DNA of 9,785 nucleotides from Thermoplasmatales archaeon (GTDB lineage Archaea; Thermoplasmatota; JASEFT01; JAUWIS01): positions 1-9,785 of the forward strand of contig JASEEW010000064.1 in assembly GCA_030019485.1 (NCBI GenBank), written 5' to 3'. Numbering within the stretch: the first letter of the stretch is position 1; each line of letters begins with the position of its first letter. A model generated the notes under the pieces. The model saw only the letters and a program-made list of their open reading frames with translations, had not been told where the DNA came from and made no database searches. A program made the translations under genes and the position numbers. This document shows positions 1 through 5,628 of the stretch, piece after piece.

Positions 1-112
1 GCTCAGGCTTTTTTGAACTCAGCAGATAATACTGCGACGCACCTATGCCTATTGCTATCAACACTACTGCTATCACTGCTATTGCTACTATTTTTTTCTT
101 TCCTATTTCCAT
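1..112 (-). CDS. N-terminus of a membrane-anchored or secreted protein (cut by window edge)
   Basis: Only the first 37 codons are in the window. The start is the ATG at 112-110, with a strong Shine-Dalgarno AAGGAGG at 127-121 and an 8-nt spacer. The protein begins MEIGKKKIVAIAVIAVV and continues as one hydrophobic stretch to about residue 24, followed by a polar SSKKPE segment. This is a signal peptide or N-terminal membrane anchor. The start codon overlaps the end of the preceding PGF-CTERM protein gene by 10 nt, so it is probably the third gene of a translationally coupled operon with the two secreted Ig-like proteins. The visible part is too short to assign a family. Confidence 0.8.
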   Translation of the reverse strand, partial: MEIGKKKIVAIAVIAVVLIAIGIGASQYYLLSSKKPE

Positions 113-975
113 TTTCTCATCCTCCTTAACATAATTGCAATCATGCTTAAAATAATTATCGTAATCATGGGCTCAAATCCTGGTATGTATGTGCCTTTCT
201 GATGCACGTAAACATCAAAGTCTTCAGATACACCAATCTTATTTGAAGAGACCGTTATTTTAATCTTTTGAATATTGTCTTTCCAAAGCGTCCATTCTTT
301 TGGTGTTACAATTTTTACTGTTGCTGTTATGTTTCCTTTATTCTCAATAGTCAGAGAAGACGAAGGTTTTAACGGCAGCCAACCATCTGGTGCATCAATA
401 TCTATTACTAAATCGTTTATAACATCATTTCCCTCATTTTTTATCCTAATATTAAAACCCACTGTAGAATAGACTGGTACATCCTGATATGGGACCGAGG
501 AACAAATAGAAAACCTATAATATGGTTTTATTTTCACAAGTAACTGTGTTTCAGCTGTAACAGGCTGCCCAGCCCATCCCCAAACATTTCCTCTCGCGCT
601 TACGATGACATTGCCAGATACTGCCTTTATCTCAGGAGGCGTGTGAACATAAACGGTAATAGGAATGTTTTGAACGCCTGCCATGGCACCTTCAATATAT
701 GATGGGGAAACTGCAACATCCCATCCTATTGTTTCCTCCGGTCCTTCTACCTTTACATTTATATAAACATTCATTCTGGAGTCTGACTCTATGTCTAACA
801 TCCCATTGAACACAGCAGAACAATTTGCACCTGGTGAAACATCTATGCTTTTTTCTTTTTCATCAAAATCAATTTCCATGGCTGCTACAACTGGCTGCGC
901 TTTCCCAGATCCTGAAAATAAAGGAATAAGAAATAGCAGGAGAATAAATAAACACAACACCCTTCTTTTATGCAT
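103..975 (-). CDS. Secreted Ig-like protein with PGF-CTERM-like anchor, paralogue 1
   Basis: A 290-residue exported protein. Residues 1-27 are a signal peptide (MHKRR then a long hydrophobic core ending near GSGKA). Residues 30-150 form a first beta-rich domain with a VSPGANCSAVFNG-type strand. Residues 151-258 form a second domain resembling NEW3/CARDB-type domains of surface proteins (KNEGNDVINDLVIDIDAPDGW, then TPKEWTLWKDN). The C-terminus has PGFEP at 265-269, a hydrophobic stretch and a basic tail RRMRKWK. That is the layout of the PGF-CTERM signal, which archaeosortase ArtA processes in haloarchaea. It is therefore probably anchored outside the cell. Its start overlaps the upstream paralogue by 8 nt and only a weak ribosome site is visible, so coupled translation is likely. 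Its ligand or role cannot be told; it may belong to a 'choice-of-anchor' archaeal family. Confidence 0.85.
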   Translation of the reverse strand: MHKRRVLCLFILLLFLIPLFSGSGKAQPVVAAMEIDFDEKEKSIDVSPGANCSAVFNGMLDIESDSRMNVYINVKVEGPEETIGWDVAVSPSYIEGAMAGVQNIPITVYVHTPPEIKAVSGNVIVSARGNVWGWAGQPVTAETQLLVKIKPYYRFSICSSVPYQDVPVYSTVGFNIRIKNEGNDVINDLVIDIDAPDGWLPLKPSSSLTIENKGNITATVKIVTPKEWTLWKDNIQKIKITVSSNKIGVSEDFDVYVHQKGTYIPGFEPMITIIILSMIAIMLRRMRKWK

Positions 976-1831
976 GCTTTACTCTTTTTCCAAGGATTGC
1001 TAGGGCTATGCCAAAAGCAACAATCACAAATATGGGATCAAAACCAGGGATGTATGTTCCTTTCTCCCTTACATAAACATTATAATTCTCTGAAATGCCT
1101 GCCTGAGTTGAAGAAACAGTAATATTAATCCTTTCTGGTTTATCCTTCCATAATGTCCATTCCTGTGGTGTTTCAACAGAAATTATAACAGATTGTATTT
1201 CTTTCTCATTAATATATATGGATGATGTAGGGTAAATGGGTCTCCATCCGGAGGGTGTTTCAACACTTACTGTCAAATCATTTATGACAGTATTGCCAAC
1301 ATTTTGTATGTTGAATTTAAATGATGCCTTGCTGTGAGGTGTCACCTCTTGATAAGCCTCGGATGAGGCAATAGATAATTTATAATATGGTTTTACATGT
1401 ACTTGCACTGTATCCTTACCCTCTGTTCCACCAAAAGAACCATAAACCCATCCTCTCGCAGTGACCTCAATGTTTCCTGATATCTTAGAGCTTGTTTCTG
1501 GTGGAACCCATACAGATAGGGTGACATCTCTATCATTATCACCTGGAGGCAGGCTAATAGATGATGGGGAAAGTGCCACTGTCCAATCAGCAGCATTAGT
1601 ACTTCTCTTTATTTCAAAATCTACCGTAAGAGGGTTATCGCAATGCGTTGACAGTGTTCCATGGAATACAACAGTATAGTTTGCACCAGGCTCAACATCA
1701 ACAGTTTGCGGTGAATCTGTAAACTTAAATTCTACAACAGGCCAGTATTGTGCACTTGCATTACCTGGAATGCAGAGTAGAATAACACTTATTGTGACAA
1801 GAGATATTATTCCTATTTTTATTTTTTTCAT
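968..1831 (-). CDS. Secreted Ig-like protein with PGF-CTERM-like anchor, paralogue 2
   Basis: A 287-residue protein from the ATG at 1831, or 290 residues from an in-frame GTG at 1840. I prefer the ATG because AAAGGTGAAGG, a good archaeal ribosome site, lies just upstream and overlaps the GTG. It has a signal peptide (MKKIKIGIISLV to NASA), two beta-rich domains and the anchor PGFDP, a hydrophobic segment and basic tail GKRVKHA. It aligns end to end with the next gene without large gaps: both share VDVxPGAN, KPYYxxSIxSS, NxVINDL, PxEWTLWKD and GTYIPGF. The pair is thus a tandem duplication. First gene of the operon, with a TATA box at 1874-1866. Extracellular location is inferred from the signals; the function is unknown. 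Confidence 0.85.
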   Translation of the reverse strand: MKKIKIGIISLVTISVILLCIPGNASAQYWPVVEFKFTDSPQTVDVEPGANYTVVFHGTLSTHCDNPLTVDFEIKRSTNAADWTVALSPSSISLPPGDNDRDVTLSVWVPPETSSKISGNIEVTARGWVYGSFGGTEGKDTVQVHVKPYYKLSIASSEAYQEVTPHSKASFKFNIQNVGNTVINDLTVSVETPSGWRPIYPTSSIYINEKEIQSVIISVETPQEWTLWKDKPERINITVSSTQAGISENYNVYVREKGTYIPGFDPIFVIVAFGIALAILGKRVKHA

Positions 1832-1865
1832 TACCTTCACCTTTAATCTGTTAAGGTTTTCAGGG

Positions 1866-1874
1866 TATATATTT
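1866..1874 (-). promoter_or_regulatory. TATA box for the PGF-CTERM protein operon
   Basis: On the minus strand the sequence reads AAATATATA after a purine-rich CGAAAG, which fits BRE plus TATA. Initiation about 25 nt downstream would fall near 1845, leaving a short leader that contains the ribosome site AAAGGTGAAGG before ATG 1831. Confidence 0.6.
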
Positions 1875-1886
1875 CTTTCGTGGTAT

Positions 1887-1896
1887 TTATATATTT
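1887..1896 (+). promoter_or_regulatory. TATA box for the WD40 surface protein
   Basis: TTATATATTT lies about 26 bp (centre to start) ahead of the ATG codons at 1916 and 1922. No convincing Shine-Dalgarno precedes them, so the transcript is probably leaderless or nearly so. The box is divergent from the minus-strand TATA only 13 bp away, so the two units share one compact control region. Confidence 0.6.
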
Positions 1897-1915
1897 AGAA
1901 GACCATGAAGACAGG

Positions 1916-4519
1916 ATGAGAATGAGAAAATTTTGCGTTACTGCCTTTCTCGCTTTGATGATACTCACAGGTTTTAGCCATGCTTCAGGCGGTTCTACCC
2001 AAACTGTGCATGTATCTTCGGGCGACTGGGGGGAGGAATGGGCAGGTGGTCTCGGTTCTATTCTTGATGTTTCATATTCCCATGATGGGAGTTTGATAGC
2101 ATTTTCTGGGAGTACAGTAATACAGGTAATGGATGCATCTACATATGATGTAGTAAAACAGTTTTGTGGAAACAGACAAAAAATACCTTCCATGGTGTTT
2201 TCACCTGATGATAAATACATTGCTTCCTGCTCAGCAGATGGAACAGCGAACATATGGGATGTAAGAAATGGGAGTTGTATAAAAACGGTGGATGTATGTA
2301 GTTATGGTGTGCTGTCTGTAGACTGGTCTAAAAATAATGAAATTGCTTTTGGTGATGCAAAAGGATATGTAACAATATATAGCATATCAGGAGAGGAAAA
2401 ACTAAGATTCAAAGCACACAATGATGATGTAAACAGTGTTTCATTTTCCCATAATGGTAATTTTATTTGTTCAGGTGGAAGCACAAATGATCCTACTGTA
2501 AAATTATGGAATGCAACTTCTGGTGAATTGTTAAGTACATTCAAAGAACATGCAGATAGTATTACATCTGTTTCCTTTTCCCCTGATGATAAAAATATTG
2601 CATCTTCCTCCGCAGACACAACGATTAGAATCTGGGATGTTGAAACAAATGAGAGCGAAACATTGGAAGGGCATTCTAGCATAGTAAATAGTGTTATTTG
2701 GTTTAAGGATGGGGAAAGTATTTTGTCCTGTTCAGATGATGAAACAATAAAGATATGGGATATAGAAACAGAGGAATATGAAGATATTGAAGAGGATGCT
2801 CCTGTAAATTGTGTTACCCTTTCACCAAATGAAGATGAGATATTTTCAGGCTTGGATTATGTGATAAGGATATGGGATTTAGATGATAAAATTTGTGTAA
2901 ATGAGTTTAAATATCACTCTGATAGGATCGTCTCTGTTGATTTTTCATCAGATGGAACAAAGATTGTTTCCTCATCACGTGAAAATTTTGCTATATTATG
3001 GAGTTTAAAAGGAAATAAATGGGTTGAGTTAGACAGAGCAGAATTGGATGTCTCTGTGAACTCAGTAGATTTTTCACCATCTGGAAATAAGGTTGCATTA
3101 GGCTGTAGCGACAGTAGCGTAAAGGTCTGGGATATCAACACTGATAATATTGAGAATCTTGTAGAAAATGCGCATAATGGTGCAGTAAACGTTGTGAAAT
3201 TCTCACCCGATGCTACAATGCTACTCACTATTGGTGCCAGAATACATATTAATGATCCACCTGATTATACAGTAAAGGTATGGGAAACAAATGGTGAATT
3301 AAAATCTGTGTTAAGAGGGCATACTACAAATATAAACTCTGTTGACTGGTCTGCTGACAGCAGATACATTATTGCAGGTGCTTATGAAACATATAAGGTT
3401 GATATAAGAATATGGGATGTGGAGAGCAGTGAATGTGTGGAGGTAATGTCTGCTACATCCTCCGGCACATCCTGTGTTGCCTGGTCTCATTCTGATTATT
3501 TTCTCACAGGCACATATCCTGGGATGAAGATATGGAAATGGGATGAAACAAACAACGATGCAGTTTTTGTGAAAAATTTAGGTTTTGTAAACTCAAGGGT
3601 AAGATCGGCTGTTTGGTCACCAGACGATAAAATGATTGCTACAGGCAGTGATGGGATAGTAATAATATGGGATGTAAATTCTGGTGGGGAGATTTGTAAG
3701 CTTATTGGTCCTGAATACGATGGAGCCACATACAATAATGTTCGGTGTGTTGCCTGGTCAGGAAATAATAAAATCGTATCAGGTGAGGATCACGCTATTG
3801 TAAGAATATTTAAACCAATATTATCTGTTTCCGCAGAAGTCGAAACAAAACTACTCTCAAATGATGAGACATCAATAAACATCCACGTTTCATATATAGG
3901 TGAGCCCATATCAAATGCGGATATCACAGTTTCATCAGATATTGGTGAAGTCACACCAAGCACAGGGACAACAGATGCAAACGGTAACATCAACATAATG
4001 TTTTATGCACCATCTGTGATTAGAAACACAACCTGTAACATCAGAATCACAGCCTCTAAACTTGGAAGTGGATACGGTGACGGGAAAATAAACATACCAA
4101 TTATTGTTTACCCAAAGATTTTATTGATAAATGCTGAGGGAGAAGCAGATGTTTACTCAAACAAAACGGCAACGATCAATATTTATGTGTCAGATTACCT
4201 CGGTCCTATTGAAAATGCTGATATAACTGTTTCATCAGAATATGTTGCAGAAAAAACAGGTAAAACAGACCTAAATGGAAATCTTAATATTACATTTAAT
4301 GCACCGAAAACAAAAACTGAAAAAACATGCACCATTATGATTACTGCATCAAAAGAAGGGTATCCTGATGCACATTTTACATTTAACATAAATGTTAAAC
4401 CAGAAACGGAAAAACCATCTGCACCTCCATTAATTTATCTGCTTCTTTTTATTCTGACAGTAATAGCAGCAACAGCTGCCCTGCTGCTGTATGTTTTAAT
4501 TCGTGCAAAAAGAAAATAA
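1916..4519 (+). CDS. Surface protein: 14 WD40 repeats, two Ig-like domains, C-terminal membrane anchor
   Basis: About 867 residues from ATG 1916; ATG 1922 is equally possible. A GTG at 1880 lies upstream of the TATA box and is rejected. A signal peptide (MRKFCVTAFLALMILTGFSHAS) is followed by residues about 45-635 with 14 WD40 repeats. Typical repeats read VNSVxFSxDG, IASxSADxT and IRIWDV, and several end in GH or WD. Fourteen repeats suit two seven-bladed propellers. Residues about 638-735 and 736-835 are two homologous Ig-like (invasin/Big-type) domains sharing NADITVSS, TDxNGNxNIxFxAP and ITASK. One hydrophobic helix at 839-861 and a basic tail RAKRK end the protein. The expected topology is a large extracytoplasmic scaffold held by the C-terminus. 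It is divergent from the PGF-CTERM pair and may act in the same envelope layer. WD40 binding partners cannot be predicted. Confidence 0.88.
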   Translation: MRMRKFCVTAFLALMILTGFSHASGGSTQTVHVSSGDWGEEWAGGLGSILDVSYSHDGSLIAFSGSTVIQVMDASTYDVVKQFCGNRQKIPSMVFSPDDKYIASCSADGTANIWDVRNGSCIKTVDVCSYGVLSVDWSKNNEIAFGDAKGYVTIYSISGEEKLRFKAHNDDVNSVSFSHNGNFICSGGSTNDPTVKLWNATSGELLSTFKEHADSITSVSFSPDDKNIASSSADTTIRIWDVETNESETLEGHSSIVNSVIWFKDGESILSCSDDETIKIWDIETEEYEDIEEDAPVNCVTLSPNEDEIFSGLDYVIRIWDLDDKICVNEFKYHSDRIVSVDFSSDGTKIVSSSRENFAILWSLKGNKWVELDRAELDVSVNSVDFSPSGNKVALGCSDSSVKVWDINTDNIENLVENAHNGAVNVVKFSPDATMLLTIGARIHINDPPDYTVKVWETNGELKSVLRGHTTNINSVDWSADSRYIIAGAYETYKVDIRIWDVESSECVEVMSATSSGTSCVAWSHSDYFLTGTYPGMKIWKWDETNNDAVFVKNLGFVNSRVRSAVWSPDDKMIATGSDGIVIIWDVNSGGEICKLIGPEYDGATYNNVRCVAWSGNNKIVSGEDHAIVRIFKPILSVSAEVETKLLSNDETSINIHVSYIGEPISNADITVSSDIGEVTPSTGTTDANGNINIMFYAPSVIRNTTCNIRITASKLGSGYGDGKINIPIIVYPKILLINAEGEADVYSNKTATINIYVSDYLGPIENADITVSSEYVAEKTGKTDLNGNLNITFNAPKTKTEKTCTIMITASKEGYPDAHFTFNINVKPETEKPSAPPLIYLLLFILTVIAATAALLLYVLIRAKRK

Positions 4520-4525
4520 AATTTT

Positions 4526-4532
4526 CTAAAAA
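4526..4532 (-). terminator. Oligo-T stop signal for the CAT tRNA gene
   Basis: Just after the tRNA 3' end (4535) the minus strand runs CATTTTTAGAAAATTTT, a T-rich stretch of the kind that ends archaeal transcription. The convergent WD40 gene ends at 4519, so the two units are separated by only 15 bp. Confidence 0.35.
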
Positions 4533-4548
4533 TGTGGGCCCGGCAGGA

Positions 4549-4892
4549 TTTTCTAAGGTTTAAGATGTAGAGGTTTAAGGTTTAAGTATTGTTCACTTCT
4601 TACGGAATTTCTTACGGAAAAAACAAAAGGTTTTTCCTAAGATCTTACGGAATTTTTCAGGAAAAATTCCTAAGATGTTAGGAAAACTGTTTACAGTTTT
4701 CCGTAACATGCTAGGAAAATGCCAGAGGCATTTTCCGTCGCATGCAGAGCAAATTCCTAAGATCTTACGGAAAAGTCTTTTTGACTTTTCCTAAGATGTT
4801 AGGAAAAATGCTTGCATTTTTCCGTAACATGCTAGGAAAACTGCTTCACAGTTTTCCGTCGCATACACCTTACCACTTACACCTTACACCTT
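4549..4892 (-). other. 344-nt T-loop tRNA intron made of hairpin repeats
   Basis: Intron 2 of the CAT tRNA. Its ends form a closing helix: positions 4892-4878 pair with 4555-4569 over 15 positions, with one G-U and one G-A mismatch. This lies directly outside the T-stem halves. TTC of the T loop can pair with GAA at 4553-4551, leaving a three-A segment and AAT as opposing bulges. That resembles a relaxed bulge-helix-bulge splice site. The interior is almost entirely the seven-hairpin array (4611-4864). It has no open reading frame of note and no endonuclease motif. The ends also carry short direct repeats (AAGGTGT near exon 2, TTAAACCT near exon 3). Confidence 0.85.
4611..4864. repeat. Array of seven hairpin repeats (H1-H7) in two three-hairpin superunits
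   Basis: Each hairpin has an outer arm, a one- to three-base asymmetric bulge and an inner stem starting GGAA and ending TTCC. H1 is 4610-4642. H2 is 4642-4676 and H5 is 4762-4797, both with outer arm ATCTTA/TAAGAT. H3 is 4675-4709 and H6 is 4796-4830, both with outer arm ATGTTA/TAACAT. H4 is 4707-4744 and H7 is 4828-4864, both with outer arm CATGC/GCAT(G). The order H2-H3-H4 is repeated as H5-H6-H7 with a 120-121 bp period, both units being 103 bp. Neighbouring hairpins share 1-3 bases at their feet. Stem tips differ between copies but stay complementary: ACTG/CAGT, TGCC/GGCA, GTC/GAC, AATG/CATT. A half-hairpin remnant lies at 4745-4761. Confidence 0.92.
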
Positions 4893-4914
4893 TTTGAACC
4901 TGCGACCATCTGGT

Positions 4915-5042
4915 ATCCAACCCTTCGTAGCATTAAGTGAAAAGAAGAGCTTCTATTTTTTGAGAGATTATGGAAGTAATCTCTCCTCTCTTTTCTTTTC
5001 CGCTAACGCTTTTCTTTTCTCTGTGAGAGAAAAGAAAAGGGC
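4915..5042 (-). other. 128-nt anticodon-loop intron of the CAT tRNA
   Basis: Intron 1 sits between tRNA positions 37 and 38. The splice region shows bulge-helix-bulge geometry: anticodon stem TCTGG/CCAGA, three-base bulges TAG and ATA, a four-position central helix CTCA/TTGG (one wobble, one mismatch) and an intron helix starting CCC/GGG. The interior holds two strong hairpins, at 5039-5009 (14 bp) and 4985-4962 (9 bp). At 128 nt it is longer than most archaeal anticodon-loop introns. Confidence 0.88.
4962..5039. repeat. Composite hairpin module A-B, copy 1 (inside tRNA intron 1)
   Basis: Hairpin A is GAGAGATTA/TAATCTCTC (4962-4970 with 4977-4985). It is followed by CTCTCTTTTCTTT, the spacer TCCGCTAACG, and hairpin B: a perfect 14-bp stem (5009-5022 with 5026-5039) and GTG loop. 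The same order with nearly the same spacer and hairpin B recurs at 7723-7861, where two further hairpins sit between A and B. Confidence 0.9.
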
Positions 5043-5084
5043 TATGAGCCAGACGCTCCGCCAGACTAAGCTACGGACCCACTG

Positions 5085-5110
5085 CGGTTGTAACCTTTGG
5101 GTTACAACCG
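5085..5110. other. Perfect 11-bp hairpin in the leader of the CAT tRNA precursor
   Basis: CGGTTGTAACC and GGTTACAACCG enclose a four-base loop. On the minus strand the hairpin ends 4 nt ahead of tRNA position 1, inside the leader predicted from the TATA box at 5150-5141. It may affect 5' processing by RNase P or mark the end of the upstream tRNA-Asn transcript. On the plus strand it is followed by TTTTCT, but no plus-strand gene ends here. Confidence 0.75.
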
Positions 5111-5140
5111 TTTTCTGAGATTGGATTGTAATTGTTTTTA

Positions 5141-5150
5141 GTATATAAAA
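5141..5150 (-). promoter_or_regulatory. TATA box for the CAT tRNA gene
   Basis: The minus strand reads TTTTATATAC, a near-consensus archaeal TATA box. Initiation about 25 nt on would fall near 5120 and give a leader of about 40 nt that includes the 5110-5085 hairpin. So the CAT tRNA need not depend on the tRNA-Asn transcript. Confidence 0.6.
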
Positions 5151-5160
5151 ATGTAAGGTG

Positions 5161-5262
5161 CGCCGTCGGCCGGGCTCGAACCGGCGACCGCCCGGTATCT
5201 TCTAACGAAAAAAGTTTTTTCGATAGTAACAGCCGGGTGCTCCACCACTAAGCTACGACGGC
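5161..5262 (-). tRNA. tRNA-Asn(GTT) with a 30-nt anticodon-loop intron
   Basis: Acceptor GCCGTCG pairs with CGACGGC. The D arm is GCTT/GAGC with loop AGTGGTG. Anticodon stem CCCGG pairs with CCGGG; the loop after splicing is CTGTTAA with anticodon GTT. The variable loop is CGGTC. T stem GCCGG pairs with CCGGC, with loop TTCGAGC. Discriminator is G73 and CCA is not encoded. The mature RNA is 72 nt. Its first 10 nt overlap the last 10 nt of the winged-helix gene on the same strand, whose stop codon lies in tRNA positions 8-10. A weak AT-rich element near 5284-5295 could be a promoter; otherwise the tRNA is cut from the mRNA. Confidence 0.97.
5197..5226 (-). other. 30-nt intron of tRNA-Asn
   Basis: Inserted between positions 37 and 38. 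The splice region has the same layout as in the CAT tRNA: bulges TAC and ATA, and central helix CTGT/GAAG with one wobble and one mismatch. The intron itself is a short hairpin centred on CGAAAAA/TTTTTCG with flanking TA/TA pairs. Confidence 0.9.
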
Positions 5263-5582
5263 ATCTCAATTTTTGCCACCGATTGCTTAATCTCCTTTAG
5301 TTTCTCCTCTGTTCTCTCCAGGATTGGTTTTAGCTTTTCTATGCGCTTTAACATTCTGCGTCTTACTGCTGCACCTGATACAGTTGCCTCAATAAGCCCT
5401 TCCTGTTCCAGTATCTTTAAAGCATACCTGACCTTGTGTTGTGGTTCATTCATGATCTGTGTAAGATTAATTATGCCTATCGGCTCATTTTCCATAACAG
5501 CTTTGAGCACCCCTAAGTATCTTTCAAGCAAGTCAACTTCCTCTTCAAGCCTGTTCGTAAGCGCGCTTGTTTCTTTCTTCAT
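5253..5582 (-). CDS. Small winged-helix transcriptional regulator
   Basis: A 109-residue basic protein. Residues about 5-30 form a helix with coiled-coil character (LEEEVDLLERYLGVL). Residues about 22-78 form a winged helix-turn-helix, with EPQHKVRYALKILEQEGLI as the recognition helix and start of the wing. Residues 78-105 form a second charged coiled coil (IEKLKPILERTEEKLKEIK), probably for dimerisation. This arrangement is known among predicted archaeal transcriptional regulators; its target is unknown. The start is fixed by GGTGAT at 5591-5586, 3 nt ahead of the ATG, and a TATA-like AAATATTTAAATTT at 5628-5615 gives a very short leader. The stop codon lies inside the tRNA-Asn gene. The 46-bp gap from the asparaginase gene holds its promoter. 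Confidence 0.85.
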   Translation of the reverse strand: MKKETSALTNRLEEEVDLLERYLGVLKAVMENEPIGIINLTQIMNEPQHKVRYALKILEQEGLIEATVSGAAVRRRMLKRIEKLKPILERTEEKLKEIKQSVAKIEMPS

Positions 5583-5585
5583 GTT

Positions 5586-5628
5586 ATCACCATGAGATGT
5601 GTTAGCAGATATGTAAATTTAAATATTT
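5586..5628 (-). promoter_or_regulatory. Promoter and ribosome binding site of the winged-helix gene
   Basis: AAATATTTAAATTT (5628-5615) acts as TATA region; initiation is expected near 5596. GGTGAT (5591-5586) matches the archaeal anti-Shine-Dalgarno and sits 3 nt from ATG 5582. Confidence 0.55.

Larger units (their letters stand above)
4535..5080 (-). tRNA. tRNA with anticodon CAT (Ile2 or elongator Met), three exons and two introns
   Basis: Exon 1 is 5080-5043, exon 2 is 4914-4893 and exon 3 is 4548-4535, giving a 74-nt tRNA from a 546-bp gene. Acceptor GGGTCCG pairs with CGGGCCC (7/7, one G-U). The D arm is GCTT/GAGC with a GG in its loop. Anticodon stem TCTGG pairs with CCAGA, with loop CTCATA+A and anticodon CAT. 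The variable loop is TGGTC. T stem GCAGG pairs with CCTGC, with loop TTCAAA+T. The discriminator is A73 and CCA is not encoded. An intron splits the anticodon loop at 37/38, the usual archaeal site, and a 344-nt intron splits the T loop at about 59/60. The exact nucleotide there is uncertain by 1-2 because of a run of A. The G1-C72 GGGYCC acceptor with A73 resembles archaeal Ile2 tRNA, whose C34 is modified to agmatidine, but elongator Met is not excluded. It has its own promoter at 5150-5141. Confidence 0.92.

Noticed and set aside
1880..1915. GTG 1880 as start of the WD40 protein
   Set aside because: It lies upstream of the TATA box and would place charged residues before the signal peptide. 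ATG 1916 or 1922 fits a leaderless start and a normal signal peptide.
1843..2253. Minus-strand open frame of 136 codons over the WD40 gene start
   Set aside because: It is a shadow frame opposite the signal peptide and first WD40 repeats, with no recognisable domain; other long antisense frames across 2302-4389 are likewise shadows.
4611..4864. CRISPR array
   Set aside because: Repeats are palindromic stems of variable sequence that abut or share bases. There are no uniform spacers and no cas genes nearby.
4535..5080. Integrated element targeting a tRNA T loop
   Set aside because: Integration would regenerate an intact tRNA 3' half beside the 5' part and leave a direct repeat. Here exon 2 runs straight into intron sequence, the only 3' half is at 4548-4535, and no integrase is present.
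4894..5118. Open frame of 74 codons on the plus strand
   Set aside because: It is the antisense of tRNA exons and the anticodon intron. Its start reads through exon 2 and it has no family features or ribosome site.
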